From Sphagnum compactum (Eukaryota > Bryophyta > Sphagnopsida > Sphagnales): DNA of 64,000 nt. Shown here one piece after another: positions 34,426 to 46,091 of this stretch (position 1 is the first letter of the stretch; each line of letters opens with the position of its first letter). Made by a program: the position numbers and the translations under genes. Under the pieces are notes generated by a model. It was not told the origin of the DNA. It saw only the letters and a list, made by a program, of their open reading frames with translations, and did not search any database. The DNA is taken from assembly GCA_965153455.1 (NCBI GenBank), contig OZ234495.1:15124875-15188874 (forward strand), given 5' to 3'.

Positions 34426-36606
34426 ATGAGTTCGCCTGCTGAAGTCCAGAGTATCTATGATTTCGTTGTCAAGGTAAGTTCTCTCGACTCTGACACCATA
34501 TCAGACTTGCAGCCTGCAATTCAGTCTCATGCAATTCTTGTCAACTTTGTGTGCTAGACATGTTATTATTTGAAGGAGCTTCTCTTTAGGGTTTAGGGTT
34601 TAGGAGATCTGGTTCTGGAGCTTCTGAATTCAGATTTGCAGAATCAGATTATTCAGCTTCTTGAGATCACTAGATAATTAATTAGAAATTTTGTGAGTGC
34701 ATTAAATTCTTTGTGACATAATTGGGTTGTGGTATTTGTGTAACAGGACATTGATGGGAATGATGTTTCTCTCAGTACATACAAGGGCAAGGTTCTTCTC
34801 ATTGTTAATGTCGCATCTCAATGGTTGGTAACAAGAGTCCTTCAACATCATCTCACTTAATAACCATGTGTATATGGCTCCTTTGCATGATGTCCAGAAC
34901 CTTTGATGGATTCTCTCTCTTTGTATCACAAGCTTGATAATGGCAAAATCTTTGATGGGTTCTATCTCTCTCTTTCTGAATGACAAGCGCCATGATGACA
35001 AAACCTTTGATAGGTTCTGTCTCTCTCTTTGCATCACAACGTTGGAACCACCATAGTTCAGGAAGCATTTTGGAACGACCATAGTTCAGGGTTTAGGTTT
35101 TAGGGTTTCCAATTACACTTTTGAGGTTTCTTTGTCTGGTTCTCCAGTTTTTGGGCTCATCATTTTCTGAAGGATTTGGTTGTATTTTGCTTACGATGTG
35201 CTCGCATGGGATGGGTTTGGAATGGGCTGAATTACAGTGGGTTAACACAAAGCAACTACAAGGAGCTCACAGATTTGTACAACCAGTATAAAGGGAGTGG
35301 TATGAGCTCTTTCCCTTAAATGTATCACTGAATTATTGAAGCTGGTTTCTCCGAGCAGTAGAAACAAGTGCTGGACTGGTATTGAGTTTTGAACTTATCA
35401 GTCTGGTCCTTGTATGGGGTACTCTTAAGAAAGCCTGGTCTTGGTGTTTGGTTCCTGTTTCAATTTCATACTGGCCTGGCCCTGGTATTGGGTCCAAGAC
35501 TGATTTTTGCCTGGTATGAGGCAGTTATAAACCTGGTATTGAAATTGGTATAAGGCAGGTATATGCATATACACCTGGTATTTCCTCAGATCCCTACCAG
35601 GCTGGTTCAGGTATAAGGTGGATATTGCCTGAGCATAACAGCCTGGTAGGGTCCTTGATACCAGGCTTAGGCCTATATACCGGTCCAACGCTGGTAGAAA
35701 CTTGGATACAGGTTTTTCTCAAAAGTTTGGAAGTTGATCAAGACTCTTGTTATCACCTGTATTTGTAAGTCTTGGGTTACATCAGTGCAAAGGTGAAGTG
35801 AACTAATGAAATGACATATGGGTGATGCTGTATTCTTTTGCAGACTTTGAAATTCTGGGATTTCCATCCAACCAGTTTGCAGGTCAAGAGCCCGGCTCAA
35901 ATGAACAAATTAAGGAGTTTGCATGCACCAGGTTTAAGGCTGAGTTTCCACTCTTTGATAAGGTACAATAATACTACTTTGCCATGTTTTTTGCCTTAAA
36001 AAAATGCAAGGCCTTATATTGAAGGCTTGCTTCAATATACCTAAAGAGTTTTTCAAATCAAAAAGTCATAATTCTGTGAAGGAAGCATCCAAGTCCTGAG
36101 ATATGAGTGTTGTGTAAGCATAACCATGTCAAGTGTTCAAATACAAATTCTTAATACTCTTGTTTGATGGACAGGTTTGTGCAGTCTGGTGTGTGAAATA
36201 AGAGTAAAATATATGACTTTCTGTTGGTGGGATTTGTTAGATTGATGTGAATGGGCAGAATCAGGCGCCCTTGTACAAGTATTTGAAGTCACAAAAGGGA
36301 GGAGGACTGTTTGGTGACAGTATCAAATGGAACTTTGCTAAATTCTTGGTTGACAAGAGTGGGAAAGTGGTGGACCGATATGCGCCTACTACTTCTCCAT
36401 CTAAGATTGAGGTGATTTCATTTAAAATCCATGCTTGTTTTTGTAAGTTTGTGAGTTCATGTTGTTGCATTCAATTTTCTAGTCTAAACCCTAAACCCTA
36501 AACCTTTGAAAGTGAAAAGGGGGACCTAGTTTGACATGTTGCTGATGATGGGTCTTTACCTCTTTTGAATGTGCAGAAGGATATCAAGAAATTGGTGAAT
36601 GCTTAA
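34426..36606 (+). CDS. GPX: Plant glutathione peroxidase (thioredoxin-type thiol peroxidase), 6 exons
   Basis: Exons 34426-34473, 34747-34823, 35238-35299, 35844-35962, 36241-36411 and 36577-36606 give 168 aa; all introns are GT-AG and phases match. The enzyme reduces hydrogen peroxide and lipid hydroperoxides; plant members use thioredoxin and cysteine rather than selenocysteine. Seen: NVASQC with peroxidatic Cys42, whose TGT codon is split by intron 2 (TG|T); Gln77 in GQEPG; Trp132 and Asn133 in [10 protein letters not shown], completing the catalytic tetrad; resolving Cys90 in [11 protein letters not shown], 48 residues from Cys42 as in poplar GPX5. The third cysteine usual in plants (FPCNQF) is Ser71 here. 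No N-terminal extension, so probably cytosolic. Length fits short plant GPX forms. The introns carry telomere-like repeats, a tandem repeat (intron 2) and a transposon-like repeat (intron 3). Confidence 0.97.
34585..34604 (+). repeat. Telomere-like (TTTAGGG) array in GPX intron 1
   Basis: Two full TTTAGGG units and a partial third. A further pair of related words lies at 35088-35107 in intron 2. Confidence 0.9.
34902..35045 (+). repeat. Tandem repeat in GPX intron 2
   Basis: Three imperfect 50-55 bp units, each starting CTTTGATRGRTTCT, then CTCTCTTT and an ACAAG..TGAT/ACAA stretch. The - strand ORF across it is repeat-encoded. Confidence 0.8.
35360..35700 (+). repeat. CTGGTAT-rich dispersed repeat, copy 2 (GPX intron 3)
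   Basis: Related in inverted orientation to 13785-14075; contains about ten CTGGTAT/CTGGTC words and GATTTTTGCCTGGTATG. Confidence 0.6.
36484..36504 (+). repeat. Telomere-like (CCCTAAA) array in GPX intron 5
   Basis: CTAAACCCTAAACCCTAAAC: opposite strand polarity to the array in intron 1. Confidence 0.9.
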
Positions 36607-38845
36607 CTGTGGGCCAAAAGGCTCCTGATATTTTGGATGCTAGCCACTAGTCTCTTGTGTCCTCCATTGTATTTATGGGCATTTCATTCATACCAGTGGT
36701 GTTTATATAGTTGTTTTTGTTTTTACAGTGTATAGCTTTTCTTAAATCCCATGTTATTTGAAGTGATATTATCCCTGTTGTCTCTGCACTTTTTGCAGGC
36801 AGAAACATACTGAACTCCATTTTCTGTTATCAGGTTGTTGCAAATTCAAGAAAAAAAACACATTCTTTGTCATTGAGAGTAGATGATAGACAGGGTTAAT
36901 TCAAAATTTTACACCTTTAGAAATTTCAAAAGTGAGTAATTATTTTTATTTTCCTTAAGAGGGAGGATGTGCATTGTCTATATGTAAATATATCAAATAG
37001 GTCCATTTTATACATGCTTGCAAATATCCTCCCATTAACACCTCGCCATCTTGGGCTTGCTATCAACATTCCTTTACTAATTGGCAAATACATAAGTTTG
37101 TAAAAGGATAACATGATGAGATAAATTATCATTTTTTTGGAGAAATATTTAATTTTCTGGTATAGTGATCTATGGCAATTCAATATGCCCATTGTCAGAA
37201 TGTCATAATATCAATGGTTGTTTGTTGTAATGGGCTCATTCTCTGTTCATATTAATGCAACTAACAATTACCACACATATTGTTGTACTTTCAAATGAAT
37301 AATGCTTGTATGATTCTGAAATAGAAAGTTTTCCAGGTTTCTATAAAATTTTCTACTAGGTTGTTAAAAATAAAGAAGGCTACTGAATTTTTTTGACTTT
37401 CATAACTAGGTTAAATTTGACTAAATGTTTTTGTGGATGACTGTCACTTCCACTACAGCACAAATGAAAAAACAAACCCACTGATGGAGTGTCATTAATT
37501 TCTTCCTAAAATCCAAGGAGAAAAACATGGGCCTACATTGACATGCAAAAAAAGGGGACCTTTGTGAAACAAAATGATCATGAAAATAGTTGTCTATAAT
37601 TAAGATTTTTTAGATCACATTCTAACCTAAGATCAGTCGTCTATAACTAAGATTTTTTTTAGCCAGGTTTTTGCAGATGCTCAAATTCTCCAGAACAAGC
37701 TAAGGCTTTTTCATGTGTATATTTTCTTCTAATTCTAGGGTAAACCGGCCAGTGACCGAACACTTAAAGCGCTCAGGGCAGGCTGGATCCAAGGGGAGGA
37801 CTCTGTTATTTCTGGTGTCCAAACAAAACTTGAAACCCTCCTATTGGCACATTTGGCGCACTAAAAATTGTCTAAAACCGAACATTACAAAGGTCAGTTC
37901 TGAAGCACTCCAAAAATTCCTTGTATGTTACTCTACTGCTATTAGAGATCCAAGATGATTTGAATTTTTTTTAAAAAAAAACGCCTTTTGCAATTAAGAA
38001 AATGTATTTTCTTTACTGCTCTTTTATGTCTGGTCATTTGGCTTTGCATTTCAAAGATGATTTGTAAAGCTTGAGAAGGTGCTCCTATAACATTTTTTAT
38101 CACTGCAAATGCAGAGCAATCGAAATGAAGAATTGAGAACAATCTGCCAAAGTGTTCGGTCATAGGCAGGTGATCTATGATGAGTCAGTTTACCCTACTA
38201 CATTATGACCATTGTCCAGGGAGTTCCATATTTGAGGGGAAAAGGACGAGATGATTTAGGTTACAAAATGGACATGCTCATTTCCAAATGGAAACCAATG
38301 TAATGAATTCAGGGATGCCTGCTGCACAATTGATTCATGACTTAAAGATGAAAATTGCAAGTACTTGCCAATTTTCGATAATCACATGTTCTTTACAACT
38401 GACGTAATTACAATGGGAGCTCACTTAGAGCAGTTATAATATTTCTCTTAAGGTAAAAAACCACAAAACTTTCACATTTTATTATGCCGACATATTGCCA
38501 ATCAAGCTATGATCAAATTTTCAAATTTTGTTACCATTTAGGCACTTTTACATGTGTTTTCTTAGGTGGGATGGGCAGCCATTTACTGGCTTTAATTTTT
38601 GTGCTGTTGGTGTTAATTTTAATGCAAATCGTTGATTAATAAAAGCATTTGAAACATGAATGGTGAAAAACATGTTACATTTTGGGACAAGCCCCAGGAG
38701 AACCCATTACCACTGAAGAGAACAGGTGGAATGTGCCCTACTCAGCCTGTTCTATAGTACATAAAATCCTCAACATTCTAGTCTGGAATGGGGTCGAGCT
38801 TACAAATTGTAAGATTACTTGTTTTGAACAAAAAATGGAATGTTT
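36607..38845. other. GPX 3' flank and intergenic DNA, no gene recognised
   Basis: The first part should hold the GPX 3' untranslated region. Later ORFs (for example 37713-37958) lack family motifs. Confidence 0.5.
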
Positions 38846-38856
38846 TTTTGTTATTT

Positions 38857-39030
38857 TCTTCACATAAGAGAAGGGCTCCAAAACAGGTCCCTACATCAAT
38901 TTTTGTAAATATGTTTTTTTACACAGGAGGACTCCAAATAGGTCCCATTTCCAGAGTTTATTTTATAATAGTAAATTCTTCACACAGGGGAAGGGCTCGA
39001 AATTAGGTCCCTTCCTCAGGCTTTGGAGAT
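38857..39030 (+). repeat. Three-unit tandem repeat, about 55-75 bp spacing
   Basis: Units marked by CACA..GGAAGGGCTCCAAA..AGGTCCC (three times: GGGCTCCAAAACAGGTCCC, GGACTCCAAATAGGTCCC, GGGCTCGAAATTAGGTCCC) separated by T-rich spacers. Confidence 0.75.
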
Positions 39031-40976
39031 GAAGAAACCCAAATGGGCAATTTGACTACTTTACTATGCAAGGGTTGGCCTCATTATGGGTGGCGTAATT
39101 TTCTCTTACCAAAATTTCCTCCAAAAATTGGGAAAAATAAACAATCAGGAACCTTCTTTCTTTGAGGTTCTTTGAAGGCCCACTTGCCCATAAGTGGGTG
39201 CTTTATTGCTAGTTGGAGCTTTGGGGCTAGTAAGTGCTTTTCTTGGGGTCTCTTGTGAGCAAAGTCGACTCTTCAACAATTTTCAAAGCAGATCAATGTT
39301 GATCAGTGAGACTTGCAGACTTTTGCTTTCCTTTTTTCTTTCTTTGGTCTACTTTATCATGCTCCCACTCAATAATAAATTATTATAAAATATAACTGGA
39401 CGACATGGGTAGATCACACCATGGGTTTACTTCTTTTATGGTGAGAAGGTTCAGACATGCATGGGAGAATGTTAGTGCTGAAAGGAAAGTAATCAGATAG
39501 TCAAATGAGACGTTAAGATTTGCTAACAGTGACCTGTCTAATGCATTTTCAAAGGTTCATTTGAATATATGCGTGTGGTAATCTTTTTTCAAATAGAGGT
39601 GATGACGATCTGGTGTACCATTTAGGGTGTTAATGTGTTATGAATGTGATGACAGCGATAGTTGTAGACATTAATATTAGTGCACATGACAACGGATGTA
39701 TCTACCGAAAATATTTGCAGCAAGTCAAACCTAACTACCTGTCTCAGCTTTAACAGCTCACCCACTTATGTTCATTTAAGTTTGCCCTTGATCTAGTTAT
39801 GAGTTTGTTAGCAATCTTGTAACTGCTTGTAGAAGCTCAGCAGAGATAACTCAGAAGACATTAATTACTTTGTTGACCCACAAGACACATATATATATAT
39901 ATACACACAAATACACACAAAACGATACGTAAGAGTGCTAGCATTATCCATCGTATCAGTAATAAATAAGTTTGCAATTCAAACGTCCTATTATTGCACA
40001 AGTTTACATTAACTACTAAGCAAAATTGTCTTTTGCAACTTTTGATATTCAACCAAAATGTGAAATGTGGGAAGTAACTACTTGTAATAGCGGGATTAGT
40101 TATAGCTCTGAACTCTATGATCATGAGTGCATCATGCGATCTGTATATATACAAATTGCTATGTGAATTCGTGCAGTGTCTGTGATAATCTGATCAGACT
40201 AATAATTTGTGTTCTTTGTGCTCATCAGAGTCGAGAAAGATGTTGAACGTCGACTATGATCAGAACAAGCAGGTTCTTAATCTAGAACTTTGAACTTTTA
40301 ATCAAAGTCTGAACTGGATAACGAAACTTGAATGTGTTCACGAAGTGTAACTGCGCACATGGTCGAGCACTTGATCAAAACTAGACCACATCCCTAGCTA
40401 GCTCTAGTCTAGCTCCTACAGTAGAAACCCAAATTCCCTGCAGGCACCGAGTCCACTGACAATAACATCCTGACCTGCTGCTGGCTCTAGACATTAAATT
40501 TGCATTAAAAGATTGAGTCCGCATTTCATGTCCTAGATTTAACTGTGTCTCGCCGACGGGCCGGGCTCGTAATCTGGCATTGGTGAGAGTAATTGACAGG
40601 AACGAATCTAGATAAGCCGCCTGCTCGTGGTGATTGCGTAGTAACTGGATCAAGCTGCAGCTGATTGTATCCTCCTCGATCTAGCTTCCAAATTGCGAAC
40701 CGTCATTTCTGCTTCTAGGATTCGAAGGACCTGGAGCTTCAGGCTCTAGTAGCAAACGTAATTGCAACAGTATTGGCATCTAAATGCCCAGGACTAAAAG
40801 ATGTGCCGTCTCCTGGAATAATTAGTGCTAGACTCGCAGCCCAACCGCTTGCATGCTCACAACGATCCACTATATGCGACGTGTGGAATAACGACATCTC
40901 TTCATTATGCTGCTCTCCATTAAGCTCTTTCAACTAGTTGTGCTCACAATCATCTCACAACTCTACCGGTGAGACA
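39031..40976. other. Intergenic DNA, no gene recognised
   Basis: From about 40150 the composition becomes less AT-rich, with many GATCA and CTAGCTAG words, and continues so through the IDD gene. Confidence 0.45.
40895..40975. repeat. Small inverted-repeat element, partial copy A
   Basis: CTCTCCATTAAGC, TTTCAACTAGTTGTGCTCAC and AATCATCTCACA, as in the copies at 41815-41978 and 45425-45560. Confidence 0.45.
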
Positions 40977-43900
40977 TCAGTTTATACCGTGGGATTGCTC
41001 AAGCATCAATTGTGACTTGTCACTACAAGTGGCGTCCTCCAGGCGCACCTTAATACTTTCCCCACGTTTAGGATAGCTTACAAGACCTGCTGCTGATGTA
41101 CTGCTGATTTCGTGCGAAGCAGTTTGTGTAACGCGAATCTTGTGATTGGGTGGCACAGGCCGGGAAGCATTAACGGCGCTAGAAGGACGTATCGGTGTAT
41201 TACCGCGGTTTGTCTGGTGCAGTCCCAAAGTCAAGTCGCTTCCCACGGCCGACTCTGGTTTGCACACTTGACAAATTTCAGTTGAATTTTGTAAGTTATG
41301 ATGATCACGCGGAGAGCTCATGAGCCTAGTGATCGCATTCACGGCGCCGGGGCTGCATTGATCATCGCGGGATGATCGCGCCTTCAGTTGAAGAAGTCGT
41401 GATTTGTCGATCTCAGCTTGAGCCCGCTCCCGCATTCTTTTAGCATCTGCGAGCTCGGTTTCTGCCATATCCTTCTGTCGTTTGGCCACGTCCCGGGCGT
41501 GTTGTGCGAATTCTTTCTCAGCCGAGGCTTGCTGAAGCTGCTCTCGAGCTTGGTGCTTTATGAGTTCTGCTCTTGCTATTTCGTTTTCCGCTTCAGTGCT
41601 TTCCAGGCGCGCCTGTTCCTTGGTTCGCCTCGCTGCAGCCAGGTCTGACAACGCCGACTTCATTTCTGTCCTCGCCTGGATGAGTTATCCACCGATCACC
41701 ATAGCGTCACTAGTCATAACTGGATAATCAAGAGTAGCTAGTACTTCACAGATGCCTAATAAGAACATGTTTGTATTGCTATGCTGTGATCACATATTTT
41801 GTGATCATACTGGCTTTCCATTATGTGCTTTTCATTATCTTTTTGTAGCTAGCTGTTCTCACAATCATGTCACAGCTTAACGATCAAGCATTGACCAGTT
41901 GCAAGAGGTGTGAGAACTGTGAGTCAGTCACACACAGTTACACACAGTGTGTTGTGATCATAGCAGCCTAATGGAAAGAGACCCTAAGTTAGAAGCAAGG
42001 AAGAGGGAGACACGGATATAGATACACTGCTGATCTCACCTGTTCTCTCGCCTTGTTTGCTTCAGCGGAAGTAGTCGCAGCTAACTCCTTTTGCCTTGTC
42101 AAAGCCCCTTCGATGCGTGACGTATGCGTCATACTTGGAAACTCGGATTGGGAGATCACCTGCTGCCGCTGGTGATCTGCACATTTTGCAATATGCTTGT
42201 CTATAACGTCGGGACCGCTATTGTGATCAGGCACCCCTGCAGCTGGTCCTGAATCCTGCGCTGTTTGACGCGGGGGCAGTGAAGCAGTTATTGCAGGGAA
42301 GGTCGACATGAGAGCCAAGTCTTCGCCGATTCCTTTGTTGGAAGCGGACCTCTGCATTATGAGTGCTGCATGATGATCACCAGATGCTGCTGCTTCAGCA
42401 TCCGGATTTGCTTCTTGCACCGTCTGCAGTTGATAGTCTGACATTGCAACACCATGTAGTGATCTAGTCTGATCAACGTCTGCTTTTGGATTGGGTTTTG
42501 TGTCCCTACTCCCAGCAGCATCGATGATCACGTACTTAGATCTGCGATCACTTGTCGATATCATCTGAGGATCTCGAGGAGACTCACTAAAGTGGCCAAT
42601 CGTCAACTGCAGTGAAGGTACATCGTCGACGACGCAGCAGCTGTCGGAGCTCGCGGGACGCACTAGAGATCTGCAATCTCTGGTGAAGTTCGAGATGACT
42701 TCCGGGCATATTGCCGAGTTTTTAGTGTTACAACGAGCTGAGAAGTTATGGGAAGCTAAAGCTTGCAGTTGCATATCATGCCCGGCCTGCTCCACGGTGC
42801 TAGATGCCAATGTGACGTCCGAATTATTATACGATTCCTGCAGTCTCGACTGGACCTGATCAATACCGGGAAGTGGTAAGAGCTGCTGCAATTCACTGCG
42901 TCGTTCCAGAACCCAGGTGGGAATCACATTACTGCTCCTCGTAATATTATGATTAGAACTCTGATCGAACCTACAGCGGCTGCTGGTAGTACGAGTCATG
43001 ACTTGCTCATTCACAAATGTGGAGGAATCCGCGGAACCGTGAGCTGCAGCTGTATTGTCTGACTCGATGCCGGCGGAGTTCGCAAATGGAACAATACTTG
43101 TGTCGCTGGATTCACGGCTGGGACTAGTGATGTCAGTGCTAGATACACCATTTCTGCCGCGAGTAGTCATCAGAGTACTGCGCCGCTGCTGCAAGGTGAT
43201 CGACAGCTTCTTTCCACTTCGCACGTTAGTACCCTTCTGTACTTTGGCAGCTGCACTGCAGCTATCCTGGTGCTCAATGAAACTCTCTACCCTATTGCAC
43301 CCATCAAGATAAATATCCATCAATCTCTAGATTGTTAGCTGCATGCAATCCTTTGAATAAACAAGACTTCTGCAGTACAATATGATTTGCAGATGATCGA
43401 CATATGGGTTTCTCAATATGCTGATCTAGTAATCACGAGGTACGTACGTACCTTGAGAATACCCTTCCGCAATCACAACAATGACCGCGTGTGCCACAGG
43501 TTTTCAAGTGGGCTTTGTAATCCGATTGCACAGCATAACCTTTGGAGCACCTGTCACATACCCATTGCTTCTTGATGCAGTGCTTCCTCCGGAAGTGTTT
43601 CTTGATACCAACTAGATCGCCTAGTGCATGTTGTGGCTCGTGGTGCAAGCACGTTAGCTCCGGGCAAACATACACACGCTTCTTGTGGGTAGCTAACCTG
43701 CTGCTGCTGGTGTTCTTGAGCAGCTTCCATGGTACCTGCAGCATGCCAATCACGAAAACAATTATATCAGACCTGCACTAGGGTGCAGCAACATTCGTGC
43801 TGCAACTGGACGAGACATATACTGCAGCCTGATGCAGATCATGAGAAACTTCCAGCAGCTACTTAGAACTACAATATGAATCCAGTCGAGACACAGGATT

Positions 43901-46091
43901 GAACCAGTTACCTTGTGGCGTCGTCTGTGCATCTGCAGGTTCTGATCCCGTTGGAAGCCCTGATTGCAAATTTCACAGATAAATCTGTCCGATTCCATCA
44001 ATGTTTTTGGAGACAGGGCCACCACTTCCGCATCTGGATCTGCAAAATTATAATATTTTGCCATCATCATTCTGACCGTGTAAGTCGACGCGCCTGCGGA
44101 TCAATCCGCTGCTCAAATACTCTTGCCCGCGTATTCCAGAAGACTATACTTTCAGAGACTTTGCCTTGAAATCTTATTCTCCGCCTTAATCCGAGCGAGC
44201 AATTTTTTAGCTGGAACCAGTATCAGTACAGCTTATAACATGCAGCTCACGACGCCACTCACTATTGCACGACACGAAAGATTCTTGCAAGTTGGACAAT
44301 AGTAATTGGCAGCAGTTCCGATATGTAAGAAATGGGAAGCTGCACATAGCTTGCATGTATAACGTCTACGTCCATCCTTAGGTGGTGTACAAAATCGAAA
44401 TAGAACTTAACTTGTGATTCTAATGCGCTTTAGTCGTCGTGAAGCTGTTGCGAAGTTAAAACCTGAAGATGTTTCAGTCATGACTGACCATTGTTATTAC
44501 GATATAGGAATCTGGAGTCCTGGACTCATGATCACCCAAACAGGGAGCGTCTCTGGCGCTGCTGTTTGCACTTGTACATTCCAGCCAAGACGTTTGCTTG
44601 CAGCAAGAATGAATTCATGTGAATATTGCACAGTTTAAGACGCCTACACTCTCTCGAAGTGGCCACTCTCTGAACCTCAAATTTCTGGAGCTACGCATCT
44701 AGTACACAGATTGTGTGTGAGAGAGAGAGCGAAAGATTGCCATGAAAGTTAAAGCTTCGATTTTCAATTAGGGATATTGAAATCCTTTGAAAATCACGGT
44801 CTGAGTCCTGTTTCTTGTGTACTCTTTAGTAGCAGTTGGGCATTACAGAAGCAGGTCTGGTGCTCCCGAGTACTCCCCCACTATGTTAGGTCTGCTGCTC
44901 CTGATACTACTCCCATTAGAAGCCGAACGCTAGACACAGCTGAGCTACATCTTGGAGATTGCTGCATTAAGAGTCTATAGTGGCAGACGAGCAAGCAATA
45001 TTATTTTTGAACGCTTTGTCTATAACGAAGCATAGAAATGACACCATGAACTTTAGAACTGTCGAACTTAATCTCTCCTTTCGACGACTCTCAAGTCTAA
45101 TCCACGGAGAAGGCTCATGTGACTGCCAAAGAGCTTCAAGAACAGTTTTGCACTGCATAGAACAAGCTCCCTAGGAAACATTGTAAATGATACGTGCTTC
45201 CTAAGTTTCGCTTGAACAACAATTTGAAATCTTTTACAATTGGAAGTACAAGAGTTCACACATGTATGTATGATCTCGTTTCCTTTTTCAAGTTGTCCAC
45301 TGCTTACTATTACAGCTCGACGAGGAAGAAGACACATCGTAACTTAGTCTAGACTGACTCTTCGTGCGAAATAATGATAGGTTTAGTAGTACTTTCTGGG
45401 GCAGATGCATAGGTATTAGGACATCTTTCCATTATGTTTCTGTGTGATCAGAGCAGCTTTCCATTATTTTTTTTCAACTACCTGTGCTCGCAGTCATCTC
45501 ACAGCTGGGTGATGAACTCGTACTAGGCTGAAACTAAGGTCTGGCGCCGGTGAGAACTAAAACCATGATATGTCGGTTCCAGTTTGAACCTTCGGACAAC
45601 ATGGCAAGAGGAAGTGGAGGACTCGAGAACGTCCGTGAGAGCCAGCAAGCTGAGGATACAGCACGAGATTCAATGCATCTCAGGACGAATCCTCTCGCGG
45701 TGACCATCGAGTCTGGCTGTAGAAAACTTAGAAGATATAATTCTAGGAAGCTGGGCGCTAGAAGCTGCTTCTTAATTAAGAAAACTTGGAATTATCTATA
45801 TGCTGGTGATAGTAGCCGCGTACCAGGTGTCCCCGCAGGCCGTCGCCTGCGCTTATTGTTGCCGCCCGAGTTCGCTGGAGTGGCAGCCAGCTGCAGGGAG
45901 TCATGGCTGGGATGATCGCCGACATTGCTGTACTGATCACCACCACCAGGCGAATCTGCAGCAGGCGAGTTTTGCTGCAAGGTAATCACTGCAGCATTAG
46001 TTATAGGATGTATATCATCACAGCCACCGCTGAGCCGGAGGATTTGCGCCGCATGCGCATGTAGCTGGTGGGCAGTCATGGAAGTGCACAT
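40977..46091 (-). CDS. IDD: INDETERMINATE-DOMAIN C2H2 zinc-finger transcription factor, SGR5/IDD14-16-like, 5 exons
   Basis: Exons in transcript order: 46091-45824, 44039-43912, 43735-43452, 43291-42040, 41675-40977; 876 aa, all GT-AG with matching phases. Exon 1 ends in the basic KRRRRPAGTP block that precedes the ID domain. ID domain: ALSPKTLMESDRF, finger 1 (C111, C114, H127, H131), finger 2 (C156, C161, H179, H184), finger 3 (C192, C195, H208, C212), finger 4 (C219, C221, H234, C238). After a long Ser-rich linker (exon 4), residues about 625-740 form an Ala/Glu/Arg coiled coil with AETELADAKRMRERAQAEID, the hallmark of the IDD14/15/16 (SHOOT GRAVITROPISM 5) group; then CQVC and SDLTLGL, an LxLxL EAR-type repression motif. 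Nuclear DNA-binding regulator of gravitropism and carbohydrate genes in Arabidopsis; the role here is inferred. It is clearly longer than flowering-plant relatives (about 450-500 aa). Start could also be Met5 (46079). Confidence 0.94.
41815..41978. mobile_element. Small inverted-repeat element (CTTTCCATTA family) in IDD intron 4/exon 4 flank
   Basis: Starts GGCTTTCCATTATG and ends CCTAATGGAAAG, giving short terminal inverted repeats; the interior has GTTCTCACA and TGTGAGAAC facing each other. It lies wholly in intron 4 of the IDD gene. Relatives at 40895, 45425 and 46955. No clear target duplication. Confidence 0.5.
45425..45560. repeat. CTTTCCATTA family, copy in IDD intron 1 side
   Basis: ATCTTTCCATTATG, AGCTTTCCATTATT, TTTCAACTACCTGTGCTCGC and GGTGAGAAC, located in intron 1 of the IDD gene. 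A further start-like piece, ATCTTTCCATTAGG, is at 46950. Confidence 0.45.

Noticed and set aside
34702-35082. 126-codon - strand ORF
   Set aside because: Lies across GPX exon 2 and the tandem repeat of intron 2; repeat-encoded and antisense.
39194-39388. Hydrophobic ORF resembling the first segment of DUF1218 membrane proteins (LLVGALGLVSAFLGVSCEQSR)
   Set aside because: It starts at GTG, not ATG, has no further exons that I could find, and the similarity is limited to one hydrophobic stretch.
43055-43312. + strand ORF opposite IDD exon 4
   Set aside because: Antisense shadow of a long coding exon.
45550-45915. 121-codon + strand ORF
   Set aside because: Its 3' part overlaps exon 1 of the IDD gene on the opposite strand, and it has no motif; the exon 1 assignment (KRRRRPAGTP block and matching splice phase) is far stronger.
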